NCBI RefSeq assembly: GCF_043290135.1
Contig: NC_134701.1
Span: forward strand, 62,451,502 to 62,515,501
DNA length: 64,000 nt
From: Rhipicephalus microplus
Lineage: Eukaryota > Arthropoda > Arachnida > Ixodida > Ixodidae
Reading direction: 5' to 3'
The position numbers and the translations under genes were made by a program. Positions 63,263 to 64,000 of the stretch are shown here, piece by piece. Within the stretch, counting starts at the first letter, position 1. The number at the start of each line of letters is the position of its first letter. Under the pieces are notes generated by a model that made no database searches, was not told the origin of the DNA, and saw only the letters and a program-made list of their open reading frames with translations.

Positions 63263-63815
63263 ATGATGTTGACTCTATTCTTTCTTATATTGCTCAGCAC
63301 CGACTCTGCGCAGAAGCTCATCAAGCTTACTCCACTAATAATCCACGTTCTGCGAAAAAAAAACTAGAACCATTCAGAAAGAAATACTTAACTACCACAA
63401 TATTTAGGGGGTCTGATCGCCGGGTACGGTATGCAGAAGAGGCAACAAGGAATAAGGGTGGCAGAACATTCGAACTTGTTAGAATTATCTTATGCAGGAG
63501 GATGACATGATTGCAAGTGGGCCGATGTTTGAGAGGAGCTGCAGCGATAAAACATGTGCATGCGAAGTAGGTGAGAAACGCTGGTCATAGTGTCGAAATT
63601 TTAACTTGCCTTTTCAGTGTTGCTTTTTCATCAATCAGTGTTGCGGAGTTGCCATTCCCGAATCGGAATGACTCCAGAATCACTACACATTTTCGCTACC
63701 CCGGAATTGAATGGGAATTGAATAGTGACAGTGCTTGGAGGAATCTAATGAGATTCCGCCGGCGCCTGTAGGCAGCTCGAGAAGCACCACCATAACCCAC
63801 AATCTATCTACCTAC

Positions 63816-63864
<49 letters not shown>

Positions 63865-64000
63865 CAGCCACCCACGACTATTCGCTCTCTTGGTCGTTTC
63901 GATAATAATATCGATGCCGAAACTGGTATGGTATAACATGACTGTATGGCGAGCATAACTGACAAGTCATAACATGAAAATTATGATATGTATGTCATAA
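63263..64000. other. Noncoding stretch with GGAAT-like motifs and (CTAT)n
   Basis: 'CCCGGAATTGAATGGGAATTG' near 63700 resembles 51600-51735. A CTAT microsatellite lies at about 63806-63862. No gene recognised. Confidence 0.5.

Overview
The window looks like nuclear DNA of a hard tick (Ixodidae, probably a metastriate such as Rhipicephalus, Hyalomma or Dermacentor). The reasons are four Ruka-type tRNA-derived SINEs, abundant Ty3/gypsy, LINE and Helentron sequence, very long (TA)n tracts, and almost no single-copy coding DNA. There are no bacterial genes, operons or CRISPR arrays.

Layout. 1-1756: 3' part of a LINE that abuts, and probably interrupts, a decayed Ty3/gypsy element (A, 1757-4946, plus). 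4947-10990: a TA tract, then noncoding DNA. 10991-11484: two TA tracts enclosing a near-perfect 103-bp inverted repeat made from a tRNA-derived SINE. 11486-16160: decayed minus-strand element B, split by a LINE (13463-15172). 16162-21268: complete but inactivated minus-strand element C with both LTRs. 21365-26816: plus-strand element D, head to head with C across one TA tract; its gag is intact and its pol is broken. 26925-32909: minus-strand element E, complete, with open gag and pol and LTRs that differ at about 2 of 407 positions, so it is recent and possibly competent. 34015-34570: a tandem array with a ~145-bp unit. 34695-40852: a tRNA-derived SINE whose TA tail holds plus-strand element F (old; it carries a LINE and a Ruka SINE). 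41479-50112: dispersed repeats, a Ruka copy and an I-like LINE remnant. 50994-51174: a candidate first exon for a small secreted peptide. 53188-54356: a TIR element with a Myb/SANT-like ORF. 54822-58860: a Helentron-like gene (DUF6570-like region, PIF1 helicase, endonuclease/exonuclease/phosphatase domain) with no visible HUH Rep domain. 60280-62188: a leucine-rich-repeat pseudogene. 62715-63262: an RTE-like LINE end.

How it fits together. SINE tails and microsatellites supply (TA)n tracts. Every Ty3/gypsy LTR outer end visible here lies in or against such a tract, and younger elements nest in older ones. In elements C, D, E and F the gag frame ends in a slippery-looking heptamer directly followed by the stop codon (G GGA AAC in D and E, G GAA AAC in C and F). 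In D, E and F, pol lies in the -1 frame. In E the heptamer is followed after six bases by a 9-bp stem whose loop can pair downstream, which is the standard layout of a -1 ribosomal frameshift signal. All readings were made by eye; no alignment or database search was run.
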